Positions 23,293-35,275 of a DNA stretch of 64,000 bases are shown here, one piece after another (the stretch's first letter is position 1; each line of letters starts with the position of its first letter). This DNA comes from Lumbricus terrestris. Taxonomy: Eukaryota; Annelida; Clitellata; Crassiclitellata; Lumbricidae. A program made the translations under genes and the position numbers. Under the pieces are notes generated by a model. It saw only the letters and a list, made by a program, of their open reading frames with translations, was not told where the DNA came from and did not search any database. The stretch lies in NCBI GenBank assembly GCA_949752735.1, contig OX457037.1:35314446-35378445 (forward strand). Direction: 5' to 3'.

Positions 23293-23629
23293 TATATGTC
23301 TCGCGGCGTTTCCTTTCACAAGCCGCTGCTGCAGCAGAGCCTGCGAGTATCTTTGAACTAAATGGATGTCTTTGTGCGCATGCGTGTGGGGGATTACGCC
23401 TCGAGATGAATGGATCCAGACGCATACAAGACCCAATTCAGTGATTCATTCACCCGGTGATTTATATAGCACCTCCGCGGCGGGTTCAAAGTGGGTGGGA
23501 ACGCGTGGGGCAGGGGTGCTACCACTGCTTTCGAAATTCTATACTTGCGCTCCCACTGAACACCATACTGTAAATACATGTGATCCTGAAAGCATATGCA
23601 TGTATGCAATACTATGCATACGTACGTAT

Positions 23630-23845
23630 GTGCACTTCTTGTAGCGCCCCTTCAAGATTTCTACTCAGAAGCGCTCACGACTACAGCGCGGACACTGAAT
23701 CCGAGTTTCAAGCCGAAGCGCTGAGCAATAATTATTGCGATTGAAGGACTTGCTCGAGGTATCTACGAGGCGGCTTGAGGTGGATTTGAACCTTCAACCC
23801 TGCAGCTGAAAGGCAACGAACATACCCACTGCACCACCGCGCCCC
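23630..23845 (-). repeat. tRNA-derived SINE (copy B)
   Basis: Counterpart of 4216-4432, differing by a few bases (for example GCTCACGACT for GCTCCCGACT). Confidence 0.75.
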
Positions 23846-24462
23846 ACATGCGATCTAATAAACTTTTCGTCGGCGTTCCCTCTGCTCACCCATTTAGCAT
23901 TCACACTGCCCACTCAAACCACTTTAAACACTGTCCCCAGAGTGACCGCCCAGAAGTACATGTATATAGGCCTATACTCCAAACTCTGCAGCAAAGGTCA
24001 ACTAGAACAGTTTTAGGTTAGTATAGAACGTATTAGATAGCCTTCTGGGAAGCAATCGCAATTCCAAGGGCAGCCCATGTCACACCGACGGGCCTACCAC
24101 GCAGCAAGCGCTGTTCTGCATGGTTAGCTGTGCGGGAAAACGGGACCATGAGCCTGCCTTTCCAGTGGTGCGAGGGTTGCGAGTTGCGACAACCCTGGGT
24201 CTACTATACAGGATGACAGAGATCCACAGATAAGTTGGATCAAGGCCAGCAGCAGGCATCGTAAAATCATGAAAGCGATCGTGTAAACGGACAGGAAGCC
24301 AGTGTGAAACTTCCAGCATGTGACTAAACACGTGATCGACTTTGTGTGTACGACTGTTCGGTCAACATGATGCACAGCAGATTGCAGTAGACGATCGTCG
24401 CACGCCAGGCAGACGGTAGAGTAATTTCCTAGAAGCTATTGTTTGCCGTAGTAACGTTTTTG

Positions 24463-25090
24463 TGACAACAACAACAACAGCATTGTGACTAGATTGCCAT
24501 AGTTAGGCCCTTCATCGTATAACAACAATTGCATTGTGACTTCGTAGAGACTTTAGATTGCCATAGTAACCTCATATAAGAACAATTGCATTGTGATTTC
24601 ATAAAGGCTTTAGAATGCCATAGAAACTTCTTATAACAACAACTGCATTGTGACTACATAGAGGCTTTAGATTGCATATAGTTACCTCGTATAACAACAA
24701 TTGCATTGTGACTTCATAGAGGTTTTAGATTGCCATAGTCACCTCGTATAACAACAATCGCAATTGACTTCATAGAGGCATTGTGACTTCATAAAGGCTC
24801 TAGATTCGAATGCCATAGTAACGTATTATAACAACAATTGCATTGTGACTTCATAGAGGCTTTAGATTGCATATAGTTACCTCGTCTAACAACATTTGCA
24901 TTGTGACTTCATAGAGGCTTCACATTGCCATAGTAACCTCTCTTGATTGTCATAATAACCTCTCATTAGTTACATTGTTGTTTCATTTAAATTATAAACT
25001 GTCAGTGGGGCTTCTTAAAATAAATATTTGCTGTTATGTCATAGAGGCCATAAATTGCCATAGCAACCTATGATGATAATTGCATTGTGA
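24463..25090. repeat. 57-60 bp minisatellite (copy B)
   Basis: Unit order and all the irregular units are the same as in copy A, so the array was duplicated whole rather than expanded independently. Confidence 0.85.
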
Positions 25091-25106
25091 TAAGCTTTTA
25101 ATCCTA

Positions 25107-25413
25107 TGTATGTATGTATGTATGTATGTATGTATGTATGTATGTATGTATGTATGTATGTATGTATGTATGTATGTATGTATGTATGTACGTATGTACG
25201 TATGTACGTATGTACGTATGTACGTATGTGTGTATGTATGTATGTATGTATGTATGTATGTATGTATGTATGTATGTATGTATGTATGTATGTATGTATG
25301 TATGTATGTATGTATGTATGTATGTATGTATGTATGTATGTATGTATGCATGTATGTATGTATATATGTACGTATGCATGCATACAGGCATGCATGAATG
25401 TATGTATGTATGC
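25107..25413. repeat. (TATG)n microsatellite (copy B)
   Basis: Net one tetranucleotide shorter or longer than copy A across the tract, with a slightly different TACG pattern and one TGTG unit (25227). Confidence 0.95.
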
Positions 25414-27635
25414 TAGTGTGGTCCACAGATACATGGTAAAAAATAAAGTTCAAGCTAAAAACCAGGGCGCCCTCCCAGTTTGTTAGACTTATCAATAGTA
25501 TTATTGAGACAAAATTTCAGTTTCCTATTCCAACTGGAAGGCGGTGCTCAACGACTGTCTTACTTTGCATGGGCCAATGAAAAAACGTTAATTGTAGAAA
25601 TAAATGTGTTGAGCATACATTGCAATACAATTGTGCTTTATTTCAAGAAAGATGATACATTACTGTAATATGACAATATTTGTGACACTTAAACAATTGG
25701 TGAGCTTGAAATATAAAATTTCAGTAGGTTTTTAATATGGAATATGTCAAAAAATGTCAAAAACATTGTTAAATCCACGAATGTCTATTGTTCTCGTTTT
25801 ATGACTCCAAACATACGATGACGTCTACACTGTAGAAGGCTTTGCAAGCACAGTGTCAACAGCATATTTCTTTGTTGATTGAGTGGGGCAGCTTTTCTAT
25901 TTGCCTCAACCACTTGGAGAAAATACTGCTTTCTTCTTCATCAGTGATGAGTCAGTTTAATTCCTTGAACAACTTCACACTTCTCTCAGTCATGTAATTT
26001 ACCACTCTCAATTGCTGACTTCAGCCTCTACCCTGCTGATAATCATCATCGTCAGGCTATTGCACTGGTGTAAGTATAAAAAGGAATCACCAACTTTCAG
26101 GCGTGGCAGTAGTGTCAGTGTTCACTGGGTTGCAAACTCGCCCAGGAAATCCCCCTCCTTCTGTATCGCAGCACTATACCGTCAACATCCTTTCACTAGG
26201 ATTTGCAGTCATTCCGTAAAAAATCTTCACCTTATATGAACCATATCAGGCAGATGGCAGCATAACAGTGTCAGACATTCAGCGTCATCTGAAAGGCACT
26301 AAGTATTGATAGTTTTCTAGAACATTCTTGGCAGCAACGTTGACCTACAAATAATAGTCACCTGAATCAAAAGTCCTATATCAATCAAAATTGACAATTT
26401 GACAGATCTTGTCCTGGAGTTTCAGCAGCAAGAGGATGCCTTTGAGTGAAGGAGGGCACTCAATCACAAAAGGATGAATCTGAGTTTTTCTTTAGATTGA
26501 ATACTTCACGTTGATTGCTAAATCGTACAATTATTTTGATGATATGCAGTAACCTGGCCATTCAACGTGCATGGTAAATTGGGCTCTCCAGTTTCTTAGT
26601 GAGGGTTGACTTCCAAGGACAACCATTGACACCTCAATGACTTCTCGGTAGTCGTCTCTGAAATTGACTTTAATTTTAGCAGTCTACTTGATGAAACTGA
26701 TCGCTCTCTCATGTGAGGCTTCAGTAGCGGATACGACTTCCAGTACTCGGATGTTGTCACGTGTCACACCATCCCACACAGCTTTAAATCTCTTTAAGAT
26801 TATATTTTGGATTAGATGGACAACAACACAAGATGAAGATTTTGGCTTAAATCAACTCCATCACAATGACGACAGCAGGCCAACCACAAGAACATTTTAC
26901 ATATCCTGTTTTCCCGAAAAACGTACACTTCCCTAAAAGGCTAAAACGTCCGGTGTTGTGTCAAAGATCAAGTCTTAGCCATTATCAGCGAGTCTCAATA
27001 ACTTTAGAAGATGATGAATGACCTTGGATTTAAATTATATCCTGTCATAGAGGGACATTTGGGCATACCAAAGAGTTTAGCGAAACCATCACCTGAAACT
27101 AGCACTCACAGGCGGCCAACATTTTCAGTGTACTGCAAGTGGTTAATTTGGTACAAATTCAGATCCTACAGCTTCAGCATGCTCCATCTTGGCTTCTTAG
27201 GCACTCCATATGAATGGTTTTCCGTGAAAATGGCAGGACAAAAGGATCGCACATAAGCGCTGCAGTAATTGTGACCAACAATCTCAATGCTTCATGATCA
27301 GATCACCTGGAGTGTTATTGCTATCAAAATGCACTTGTCACTTGATGGCTAAACAGCTGCTAAGTAGTTAGCACTGACTGTAAAAAGTATTATAGTGCAA
27401 CAGAATCTATTTCAAGATCATCTACATGACAAGGGTTGAGGTCTTTGATCAAGCTAAAAGGCATCAAGATTTCTTGCTAATACAACTACATGGTAATATT
27501 TCGATGTCGTTGAGCACCGCCTTCCAGTTGGACTGGGAAGCTGAAATTTGGTCTCAATAATACTATTGACAGGTCTAACAAACTGAGAGGGCGCCTTGGT
27601 ACCTAGCTTGAATTTTATTTTTTTGGACCACCCTA
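25414..27635. mobile_element. 2.2-kb DNA transposon with ~140-bp inverted ends (copy B)
   Basis: Same element as 6005-8226, at a constant offset of 19409, with only a few substitutions seen by eye (for example at 25583, 25669 and 26073). It therefore predates the duplication or the haplotype split. Confidence 0.75.
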
Positions 27636-28134
27636 ATGTATACATGTATGTATGTATGTTTGTATGTATGTATGAATGTATGTATGTATTTTAACTTCCA
27701 ATGCAATTAAATTTTAGTCAATATTCCAATCCCTATTCAAAAACTTACTAGAAGTCAGTGGCAAAATTTGAGGGAATGTTCCAACCTGCTCGGGTCCCAT
27801 AAGGTGACTGCGCCTATGACGGGAGGATTAAGTGAAGTGAAGAACAGTGGTCAAGTCGAGATATATAGCCTACTGATTTTTATTCCCATTACCGACTAAA
27901 GCAATGAGCAATTAGTTGCAGCCTAAACAACGTTTGTAAATACTTGAACATTTATTTAAACCAATTAGCGTTTACGCGGTTACACCGTACACGTTTACTT
28001 TACACATCTTCAAATCTCGGTCATCCAAACCTCTAAAGTTCCAGACCGAGAGCGTGGTAGCTACATGCACGTCAGAGTCGCGGTGACCGAACCCACTGTA
28101 CGAGTCGTAGTCACAGAATAGCCTACGGGGCACC

Positions 28135-28395
28135 GGGCAAATCACGCACCAAACAAAAGACACTGATCACAGGACATCATCCGAAATAATTATGCATTGC
28201 AACGATGATTGGCTAAGGATAATCTATCTATCGAAAGGTTAATTGAGTTCAAGTCGGACGATGCTATTAATTAACGGAGTGCAACGACACGGAGACACGG
28301 AAGTGCTGGCAGCATCAACAGAGGGTAGGCTTTTATAATAATACAGAGCCAATACAGTTGCTTCTCATTCTGTGAATCTCCCTCAGGCTCAGAAT

Positions 28396-28396
<1 letters not shown>
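28135..28396. other. No gene seen
   Basis: Ordinary sequence just beyond the point where copy A ends in the gap. Confidence 0.5.
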
Positions 28397-28445
<49 letters not shown>

Positions 28446-28447
28446 CT
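28397..28447. repeat. (CAG)n, about 16 uninterrupted units
   Basis: Pure CAG run ending CACTGCAGCAGCATCATCAT. Both strands are open through it, but no conserved domain flanks it, so it is treated as non-coding. Confidence 0.95.
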
Positions 28448-28497
28448 GCAGCAGCATCATCATTAGACCAGCTGCATTCGAACGCAGCATCTGCTTC

Positions 28498-28717
28498 AGC
28501 ATCTATCCATCCATCCATCCATCTATCCATCCATCTATCCATCCATCCATTTATCAATCCATCCATCCATCTATCCATCCATCCATCCATCCATCGATCG
28601 ATCCATCTATCCATCTATCCATCCATCTATCCATCCATCTATCCATCCATCCATCCATCCATCCATCCATCCATCTATCCATCCATCCATCCATCCGTCC
28701 ATCCATCCATCCATCGT
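28498..28717. repeat. (ATCC)n microsatellite with ATCT variants
   Basis: About 55 tetranucleotide units, mostly ATCC with interspersed ATCT, ATCG and TTATCA units. The 191-codon frame spanning it is repeat translation. Confidence 0.95.
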
Positions 28718-29189
28718 CTTCGTTTCGTATTATGCACTGCGATCAACGACATCTTTGCCGAATCCTCGAATCGTTCGAATCCCCCGCGGGGCGTCTCTCG
28801 AGGCTTTGTCCCGCTGCGCCAAAGACCCCTTCCGCTAATCTTTATAAATCGCACGGACCCTTTGCGCCTCCGTCTCTTCAGATTAAGGCCCGTACGGACA
28901 AAGCTATTTGTTCACTCAACTCGCAAATATACAGGGACCTATTATAGCCAGGAGGATCGAACTCAGAACAGCAGAGGGCTAACAATAATAATCTTTGATG
29001 TTTATCGTCATTGCGCATTGTGTTGACGCGTGAGACGGTGAAGGATGTCATCTTGATTAATGAGTCGATTGTCAAGTTTAATTACCGACGACTCTATGAT
29101 GCGTTTTAGGCTAATGGCCGCACTAACGAGTTGAAAACTTAAAGCAGTAGATCTCCTGTTTGGACTACTTATACAGCAAGAAACAATAA
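28718..29189. other. No gene seen
   Basis: Moderately GC-rich sequence without recognisable coding or repeat signal. Confidence 0.45.
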
Positions 29190-29458
29190 TAGAAAAAATC
29201 AAGAAGAGAAGACTCAGATAGTTCGGTCATGTGAGAAGAATGGCGGAACAAAGACTACCAAACTCTGCACTGCATGGACATGTAGACTGAGAACGAAGCA
29301 GTGGGAGACAGCGGATGACCTGGATAGATAACATCAAAGAAGACCTGAGAGAAAAGGGCACCAGCTTAGCCGAGCCAGCTTAGCCAAGATAAGAGAGACA
29401 ATGAGGAGCAGAGAAGTTTGGAGAAATTTCATAAAAGCCTCATCGTCATATTGAATAT
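29190..29458 (+). pseudogene. Non-LTR retrotransposon C-terminal fragment
   Basis: The plus strand reads IEKIKKRRLR, stop, FGHVRRMAEQRLPNSAL...GRQRMTWIDNIKEDL...REVWRNFI, with two or three stops. The GHVxRM and RxRxxWxDxIKEDL words are typical of the C-terminal end of many animal LINE reverse transcriptases. The element's 3' end runs straight into the GAA repeat at 29459. Confidence 0.7.
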
Positions 29459-30125
29459 AGAAGAAGAAGAAGAAGAAGAAGAAGAAGAAGAAGAAGAAGA
29501 AGAAGAAGAAGAAGAAGGAGAAGGAGAAGGAGAAGGAGAAGGAGAAGGAGAAGGAGAAGGAGAAGGAGAAGGAGAAGGAGAAGAAGGAGAAGAAGGAGAA
29601 GGAGAAGGAGAAGGAGAAGGAGAAGGAGAAGGAGAAGGAGAAGGAGAAGGAGAAGGAGAAGGAGAAGGAGAAGGAGAAGGAGAAGGAGAAGGAGAAGGAG
29701 AAGGAGAAGGAGAAGGAGAAGGAGAAGGAGAAGGAGAAGGAGAAGGAGAAGGAGAAGGAGAAGGAGAAGGAGAAGGAGAAGGAGAAGGAGAAGGAGAAGG
29801 AGAAGGAGAAGGAGAAGGAGAAGGAGAAGGAGAAGGAGAAGGAGAAGGAGAAGGAGAAGGAGAAGGAGAAGGAGAAGGAGAAGGAGAAGGAGAAGGAGAA
29901 GGAGAAGGAGAAGGAGAAGGAGAAGGAGAAGGAGAAGGAGAAGGAGAAGGAGAAGGAGAAGGAGAAGGAGAAGGAGAAGGAGAAGGAGAAGGAGAAGGAG
30001 AAGGAGAAGGAGAAGGAGAAGGAGAAGGAGAAGGAGAAGGAGAAGAAGGAGAAGGAGGAGGAGGAGGAGGAGGAAGAGGAAGAGGAAGAGGAAGAGGAAG
30101 AGGAAGAAGGAAAAGAAAAAGAAGA
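29459..30125. repeat. 667-nt pure purine tract: (GAA)n then (GAAGGA)n
   Basis: Every base on the plus strand from 29459 to 30125 is A or G. GAA triplets (29459-29513) give way to about 85 near-perfect GAAGGA hexamers (29514-30040, with short GAAGAAGGA interruptions at 29580-29595 and near 30045), then GGA/AGGAAG. Long frames of EGEG, SFSF and PSPS are translations of the repeat. A mirror-symmetric homopurine tract of this length can form triplex (H-DNA). Confidence 0.98.
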
Positions 30126-30671
30126 CAGCAAGTTAACATTCAGAAACTACTTGGGCCTGTATAGACTGTAGGCCTATGTGACTACTATTAAAAAAATCTG
30201 TGTTTAAAACTGAGGCTCAACCCCATTCTCGCCTTTTGCGTCGATTTGCTACGTTACAGTATACGGACTTCAATTATTGGTCAAAGAATACGTCGTCTTA
30301 ATTATAGCAAACTGTAAACGAAACTCGGTTTAAAATTATTATAAACAGTGATAAAAGCCTAAAATTAAGTTTAGGTCTAGGCCTATTTCGTGTTTTTCAA
30401 TGCTAGACTAACTAGGCCTAATTGTGTTCATAATTATTTAAATATTACGTAGCTTATTATTATTATTCTTCTTCTTCTTCTTATAATTTATTATAAGTAA
30501 ATTTGATGTGAGACAATGTGGTCTAAAATACACAGTTTATAATCCTTTTGTAAGTAGGCTATAGTTATAGGCCTTTAGAATAATATTACATTAGTTAATT
30601 AGGCTACAGAAACGCGACATTGAAGTTGTCACGAAAGATTAAGCTTACTTACTACACCCGTTGAGATTTCC
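30126..30671. other. No gene seen
   Basis: AT-rich sequence with ATT and CTT runs at 30455-30482 and frequent AGGCCTA words. Confidence 0.5.
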
Positions 30672-30672
30672 T

Positions 30673-30736
30673 TTTTTATATAAAACTCAACTGACGTCAC
30701 AATTCTCAAATATGACGTCATCACAAAATGACGTAG
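30673..30736 (+). promoter_or_regulatory. TATA-like box with two full CREs and a half site
   Basis: TTTTATATAAAA (about 30674-30684) precedes two perfect TGACGTCA palindromes at 30692-30699 and 30713-30720 and a TGACGT half site at 30729-30734. TGACGTCA is the consensus of CREB/ATF factors. No confirmed transcript starts here: the short frame downstream (MTSSQNDV..., about 45 codons, lysine-rich end) is not recognisable. It may be a promoter or enhancer, or a chance cluster. Confidence 0.35.
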
Positions 30737-32691
30737 ATGCTTTTGGTTTCGTCAGTTTCGAGATCGTTATTTCTTCGAAGACGTTGAAGATGCCGAAGAA
30801 GAAGACGACAAAAACCAAAGATTTTAAAATCTTTGACAAAAACGATTAAAACGATAAAAAAATGCGACAAAGATGTTGGAAAAAGAAGAAAGCGAGTACT
30901 AAGTCTACCAACACTGTTTCCCAACTGAACGGCAGTCGATCATCGAAGTGAAAAAGAAATTATTCGTAATGTAGGGTATGTAAGAGATTTTTCGCTGTCA
31001 TTTCAAGGATCGAAAATAATCGATTATTAGCCTAGCCTAACTAAAGAAGTTCGATATTAGGCCTAGTCCCAGGTTAAACATGAACTATTACGTTATTATA
31101 TTATATGAGATGAAAAATTAACTTGATGCAAATTCTAAGAAGCGAATATGAAACGAAAGTATAGAAGGTGAATAATTAGGAAATTTTATTTTACGGTGGG
31201 CATTCTGTTTTTTTAAACTGCATATTTTGCTGTTCACGAGTTTGACTTGTTCACCTAGAGCGCACTATGTAAGACCGCTTTACATTAAAAGCGTCAAATT
31301 TGCCTCCTAATAAAAGTTTGGTTTTAAATTCGAAGATCATTTTGTCTGCCTTAGCCTATTGTATAGGCTAGTTGCGGACCTATGACGCAACCAGTGACTA
31401 TTGGCATAGGCCTACTGTAGCAAGAGTGACCGATGGTCACTCTTGCTACAGTAATGAAGCGTTTCGCACGTTTCTTTTTTAGCATTATGACGCAATAATA
31501 TAGGCCTAATGTAATGTAGGCTAGGTATGTAAATCTTCGCGAATTTCACACCCCCACAAAGGCCACGTCACATAGACCATAGACGTTATTTTGTGGACTT
31601 CGACTAGGAATTATGATGTCAATACATGTAGTATTTGGTCGCACACATAATGATTATCGATTCCGCAGATTGGATACTGGAGAGCCGTGACCTTAATACA
31701 AGTAAGCCTACATGGGCGTTGCTCTTTCTTATTTTGTTTAGACATAGGAAACCACTCGGAAACTGGATGAGAATTAGGCTACCTGAAGACAGGGCGCAAC
31801 CATAATATTATGGTCTAAAAGTTGGCTAAGACCTGAATCAGCTGATGGAAATTCCGAGTCGGAGGAAAGGCGAGCGTCAAACACACAAAGTCGCGACTGT
31901 TCGTGATGAAGGCAAGAATCGATTTGTTGATTCATTTATCCCTTTATACATCTATTGATCTATTAATTCCTCTGCTTGTTCATCCATTCATCTATCCATC
32001 CAGCTATCGGCTGGATAAATTAGCCAACAAACGAGGCACACCCAATTAAGCAGGATAGCCTGTAGTTTTGTAGGCCTTTTTTATTTTCGTATAGCCTACA
32101 TTGATACGGTGCCTACCACATAACTGTCGTGTTATAGCATGTATTATCACCTTTGTGGATTTTCTGTGTTGTTTTAGGAACCGCTGCATGACTGTCTGAA
32201 AGGATTGACCCGAGAGGGATTGTCATGAGTGACGGTTGTTTTTGTTCTCGTTGTGTTTGTTGTTTATTTGTATTAGTACCTGCCGGGCCTCTGGCGTGGC
32301 GTAAAACCCCGTAAGCTCCTCGCAAAGGCAGGAGGGCCCCTGGCGCGGACGCTATGGCTTAAAATCCCGCAAGCCCATTATTATTAACTTTACATTAATT
32401 TTTTATTTATGTGCTGTGCGTTGTCGAGCCGTAGAATGGGAAGGGGGATGAACGGGCGAACTGATTAGCGAGAAGTGGGGACGTGGACGTCGTGGAGACT
32501 CCAGTACTCCACGCTATAGAGACACGGTGTCAGATCGCAGTGGGACATCTAAATAGGCCTACATCAAGAGGACAACCTCAACTCAAGGGGCAACGTAGCT
32601 GACGCTGATTCAGTGATTCGAACTGGCATAAAAACTCAATATATTGGAAATTGAAAGTTTTTGCTAAAACAATCGATTAGCAGTGCGGGCG
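30737..32691. other. No gene seen; contains a perfect hairpin
   Basis: The 1.95 kb shows no supported coding exon. The one strong structure is the hairpin at 31413-31453. Confidence 0.5.
31413..31453. repeat. Perfect 19-bp hairpin with 3-nt loop
   Basis: TACTGTAGCAAGAGTGACC (31413-31431), loop GAT, then the exact reverse complement (31435-31453). No mismatch. Confidence 0.95.
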
Positions 32692-33033
32692 CAGGGGCGG
32701 ATCCAGAGGGGGGCCAATCCGGCCATCCCCCTTTAAAAATTGCATGGGACGTGACCCCCATTTGGTTTCAAGTTTCAACAAGCTATTAAATAAATGTAGC
32801 GGGAGAGAAAAAGAAGACATCAGGCGCCCCATAGAAAAATCGTACGGGATGTGGCCCACCCCCGTTCGATTTAGCGGTGGTTGAAATGGTGTCTTCTTTT
32901 CCCGGAAAATTGGTCGATGACTACAAAAAAGGTCAACTTTTTTGGCGGCGAAAATCCCAAAAATGTTACCCCTGTTCCACCAAGACCGAAAATTTTACCT
33001 CCCCCCCTTCGAAACGTTCTGGATCCGCCACTG
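32692..33033. mobile_element. hAT-like MITE, 342 bp
   Basis: Ends CAGGGGCGGATCCAGA and TTCTGGATCCGCCACTG are inverted. Flanks TGCGGGCG and GCGGGGCG resemble a decayed 8-bp target duplication. The interior is G- and C-homopolymer rich, with TTTTTTGGCGGCGAAAAT also present in the MITE at 21421-21726, so the two are related. Confidence 0.7.
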
Positions 33034-33469
33034 GCGGGGCGGACTTTGTAATAAAGGTTTTGTATTTTCTGCGTCACGTTTTTCTGACCGTTCGCAACCT
33101 ATTGATCTATTATTTCTTCAGCTTGTTCATCCATTCATTCATTGAGCATAACATGAGGTTGCCGTCTCTGCAATCTTATAGCCTAATTATAGCCTAATGT
33201 CCAAGTACAGTATAGGTGGAGAAGTAAGAAGGAACAAAAGCTCTGATAAGCAGTGTACCAAATCTCCGCTACTAATTCCGACCTTTTACTTAATTGTGTG
33301 CTGCATGGGAATATCAATGTAAGTAGTAACTAAGCTGTGAAAGCGCTAAATATAACTGCTATAGAAACTACCAGCTAGTGTCGATTACGTTATTACCGGG
33401 GAGTTGAGTTAAGACTCTACCCCATTCTTGGTTCTGAATAAGAGGTAAAGATATAACACCAAGATCAAA
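33034..33469. other. No gene seen
   Basis: AT-rich. A CATT run is at 33130-33143. Confidence 0.45.
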
Positions 33470-33690
33470 ATACTCTAATCTAACATGAACATGTATAAAA
33501 TGCTTCTCACTGGAGAGCTATTGAGAAACGCTCTCAGCATGACATGCCAATAAAGAAAGGTCTCCAAACAGCAACGAGATGCAGGTGAATTCACACCATG
33601 CATCATCTGATCTAGTTCACAAACAATAAAACCCAAGATGCAGAAGATGCAGGTCAACAAAGTTTGAGCATACCATGCTTGCCTCAAGGC
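33470..33690 (-). pseudogene. CR1-like LINE 3'-end fragment
   Basis: On the minus strand VNSPASRCCLETFLYWHVML aligns with GNSPASFRCLKTFLFSWACH at the C-terminus of the LINE at 42952-44262. The DNA also matches outside the frame (AATGCTTCTCAC..GAGAGCTATTGAGAAACGCT). It is preceded on the plus strand by CTAATCTAAC, the start of the same ATTAG-type tail. Confidence 0.7.
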
Positions 33691-34864
33691 TACTACACCA
33701 TCTTACACATTGTAGCAGTCTTTGCATAACCAGTTCATTTTACAAGTCCTAGCCCAAACTTTTGCACGAATGGAAGAATTGCATCTAACATGAACATGTC
33801 TAAAACTGAACTTTATAGATTCTCTATAATTCACTAGATTGAGTCAATCCAACTCCACTGACCAACTTAGTTTCACCAACAGCATTTTGCAAGGCAGAGA
33901 AACTTCTAGATTGTGCAGCACATTAACACTGTACCGGTATCGAATTTCTTAGCTTGAGCCTTGGGGCTTATAAAAGGCTGTAGCCAGAATTTTACTATTT
34001 TATTGGGGAGCGGAGAGTTTACTCGACCATGAGCAAGTCCACAAGCAACCGAATCAATGGATTATAATGCGTTTGGAGAAGTGTTGTGACCTTTCAAGCA
34101 TGTTCTGGATGGACAATAGCCTAAATGACACAATTTCTCACATCATGTGCTAGCAAATGCATTATTTCATTTTTACATCGTTTCATTAATTGGTATTCAA
34201 ACACCCAAGACACAGACACCCACCCTCTAGCCACAGCCTTGGCCTACACACATCTCTTGTAAAAATTGACATAAAACCTCAAAAACACTAATTTTGCTTA
34301 AATGTTCATTCAGTGTGGAATCCATGTAGTTTGCACAGTGTCAGTTCTCAACTTCAACATTCATTAAATTCTTGCTTCAACGTATATTCACGAGTCAACA
34401 TCTGCTGAACTTCGAGGTTGAACAAAACCAATGCTACAAACAAAAAAACACTGAATCAGAAATTCGTTTTTTCAATACATCCCCACCCGATTATATTGAT
34501 ACACATTTGGGAAGAATCAAGACCTCACAGTGGCACTTAACATAACATTTTTTCATCCCAAAAGCAGAACACATGATTTCAAGTCAGTCCCAAGTTGGGA
34601 TACAAATGGAGGACCTAAAGGGACCAGAGTACTGCCAAGCAGGGCAACCTATGTACCACTGCTTAAAGTGGAAGTTGACCACTCAAAGTTTTGGACTTTG
34701 GAAGTTATTTAAATTTCAACATAAATAACTCAATTAAGGAGAAGGCTGGAAGTTTGTAAATAAACACAGATTATAAATTGTTATATATTTAATGTGAGTA
34801 GGTCAGCATGCAAGATTTTTAAACACAAGATGAGGTCGCTCTGGGCATCAGTAGATAGTCATAC
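33691..34864. other. No gene seen
   Basis: AT-rich. The 60-codon frame at 34530 is unremarkable. Confidence 0.45.
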
Positions 34865-35275
34865 TTCTTCTTTAGGTTCTCTGCCCAGTGGCAGGTCCGA
34901 ACGTCCAATGTCTCCATATTTCCCGCTGTTGTGCCATGTCTTTAAGTTCTCTGTAGCCCTTTTCCATTATCCCGTCCAGCAGTTTCTGTCTAGGTCTTCC
35001 TCTGCATCTTTTCCCCTACAATCTTCCTTCAATTATTTCTTTCTGTAGTGAGTTTCCTCGCAGCAAATGTCCTACCCAATTCTTTTGTCTTGACTTTATT
35101 ACCTCTAGCAGAGATCTTTTCTCTTCTACCATCGTCAGCACTTCCTCGTTCGTAACATGCCTTGTCCAACTAATTTTCTCCATCTTTCTCCATACCCACA
35201 TTTCAAACGCTTCCAACCGCTTGGTGTCTTCCTTTCTCATTGTCCATGTTTCTGCGCCATATAGTCATACTAGTC
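34865..35275 (-). pseudogene. Non-LTR retrotransposon C-terminal fragment
   Basis: The minus-strand frame 35016-35240 (74 codons) has the standard C-terminal order of a LINE reverse transcriptase: KRLEAFEMWVWRKMEKISW, HVTNEEVL, then KNWVGHLLRGNSL and EIIEGR. Reading continues with RGRPRQKL-like words below 35016, in shifted frame. It is a different LINE lineage from the element at 42952-44262. It has no catalytic YADD and is 5'-truncated. Confidence 0.75.

Larger units (their letters stand above)
15690..28134. repeat. Large direct duplication, copy B
   Basis: It is homologous to 108-8725 but about 3.8 kb longer, because of extra transposon insertions at 17049, 17962, 19082, 21421 and 21890. 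It lacks the 447-bp element that copy A carries at 1946. Homology stops at 28134 only because copy A runs into the gap. Confidence 0.9.

Noticed and set aside
28372..28947. 191-codon frame with polyglutamine and SIHP repeats
   Set aside because: Spans the CAG and ATCC microsatellites. The non-repeat parts show no recognisable domain.
29334..30164. Frames of 236-265 codons (EGEG, SFSF, PSPS)
   Set aside because: Pure translation of the GAAGGA tract. There are no flanking domains or splice context.
30661..30849. 62-codon lysine-rich frame after the CRE cluster as a gene
   Set aside because: Too short and unrecognised. Kept only as possible downstream sequence of a candidate promoter.
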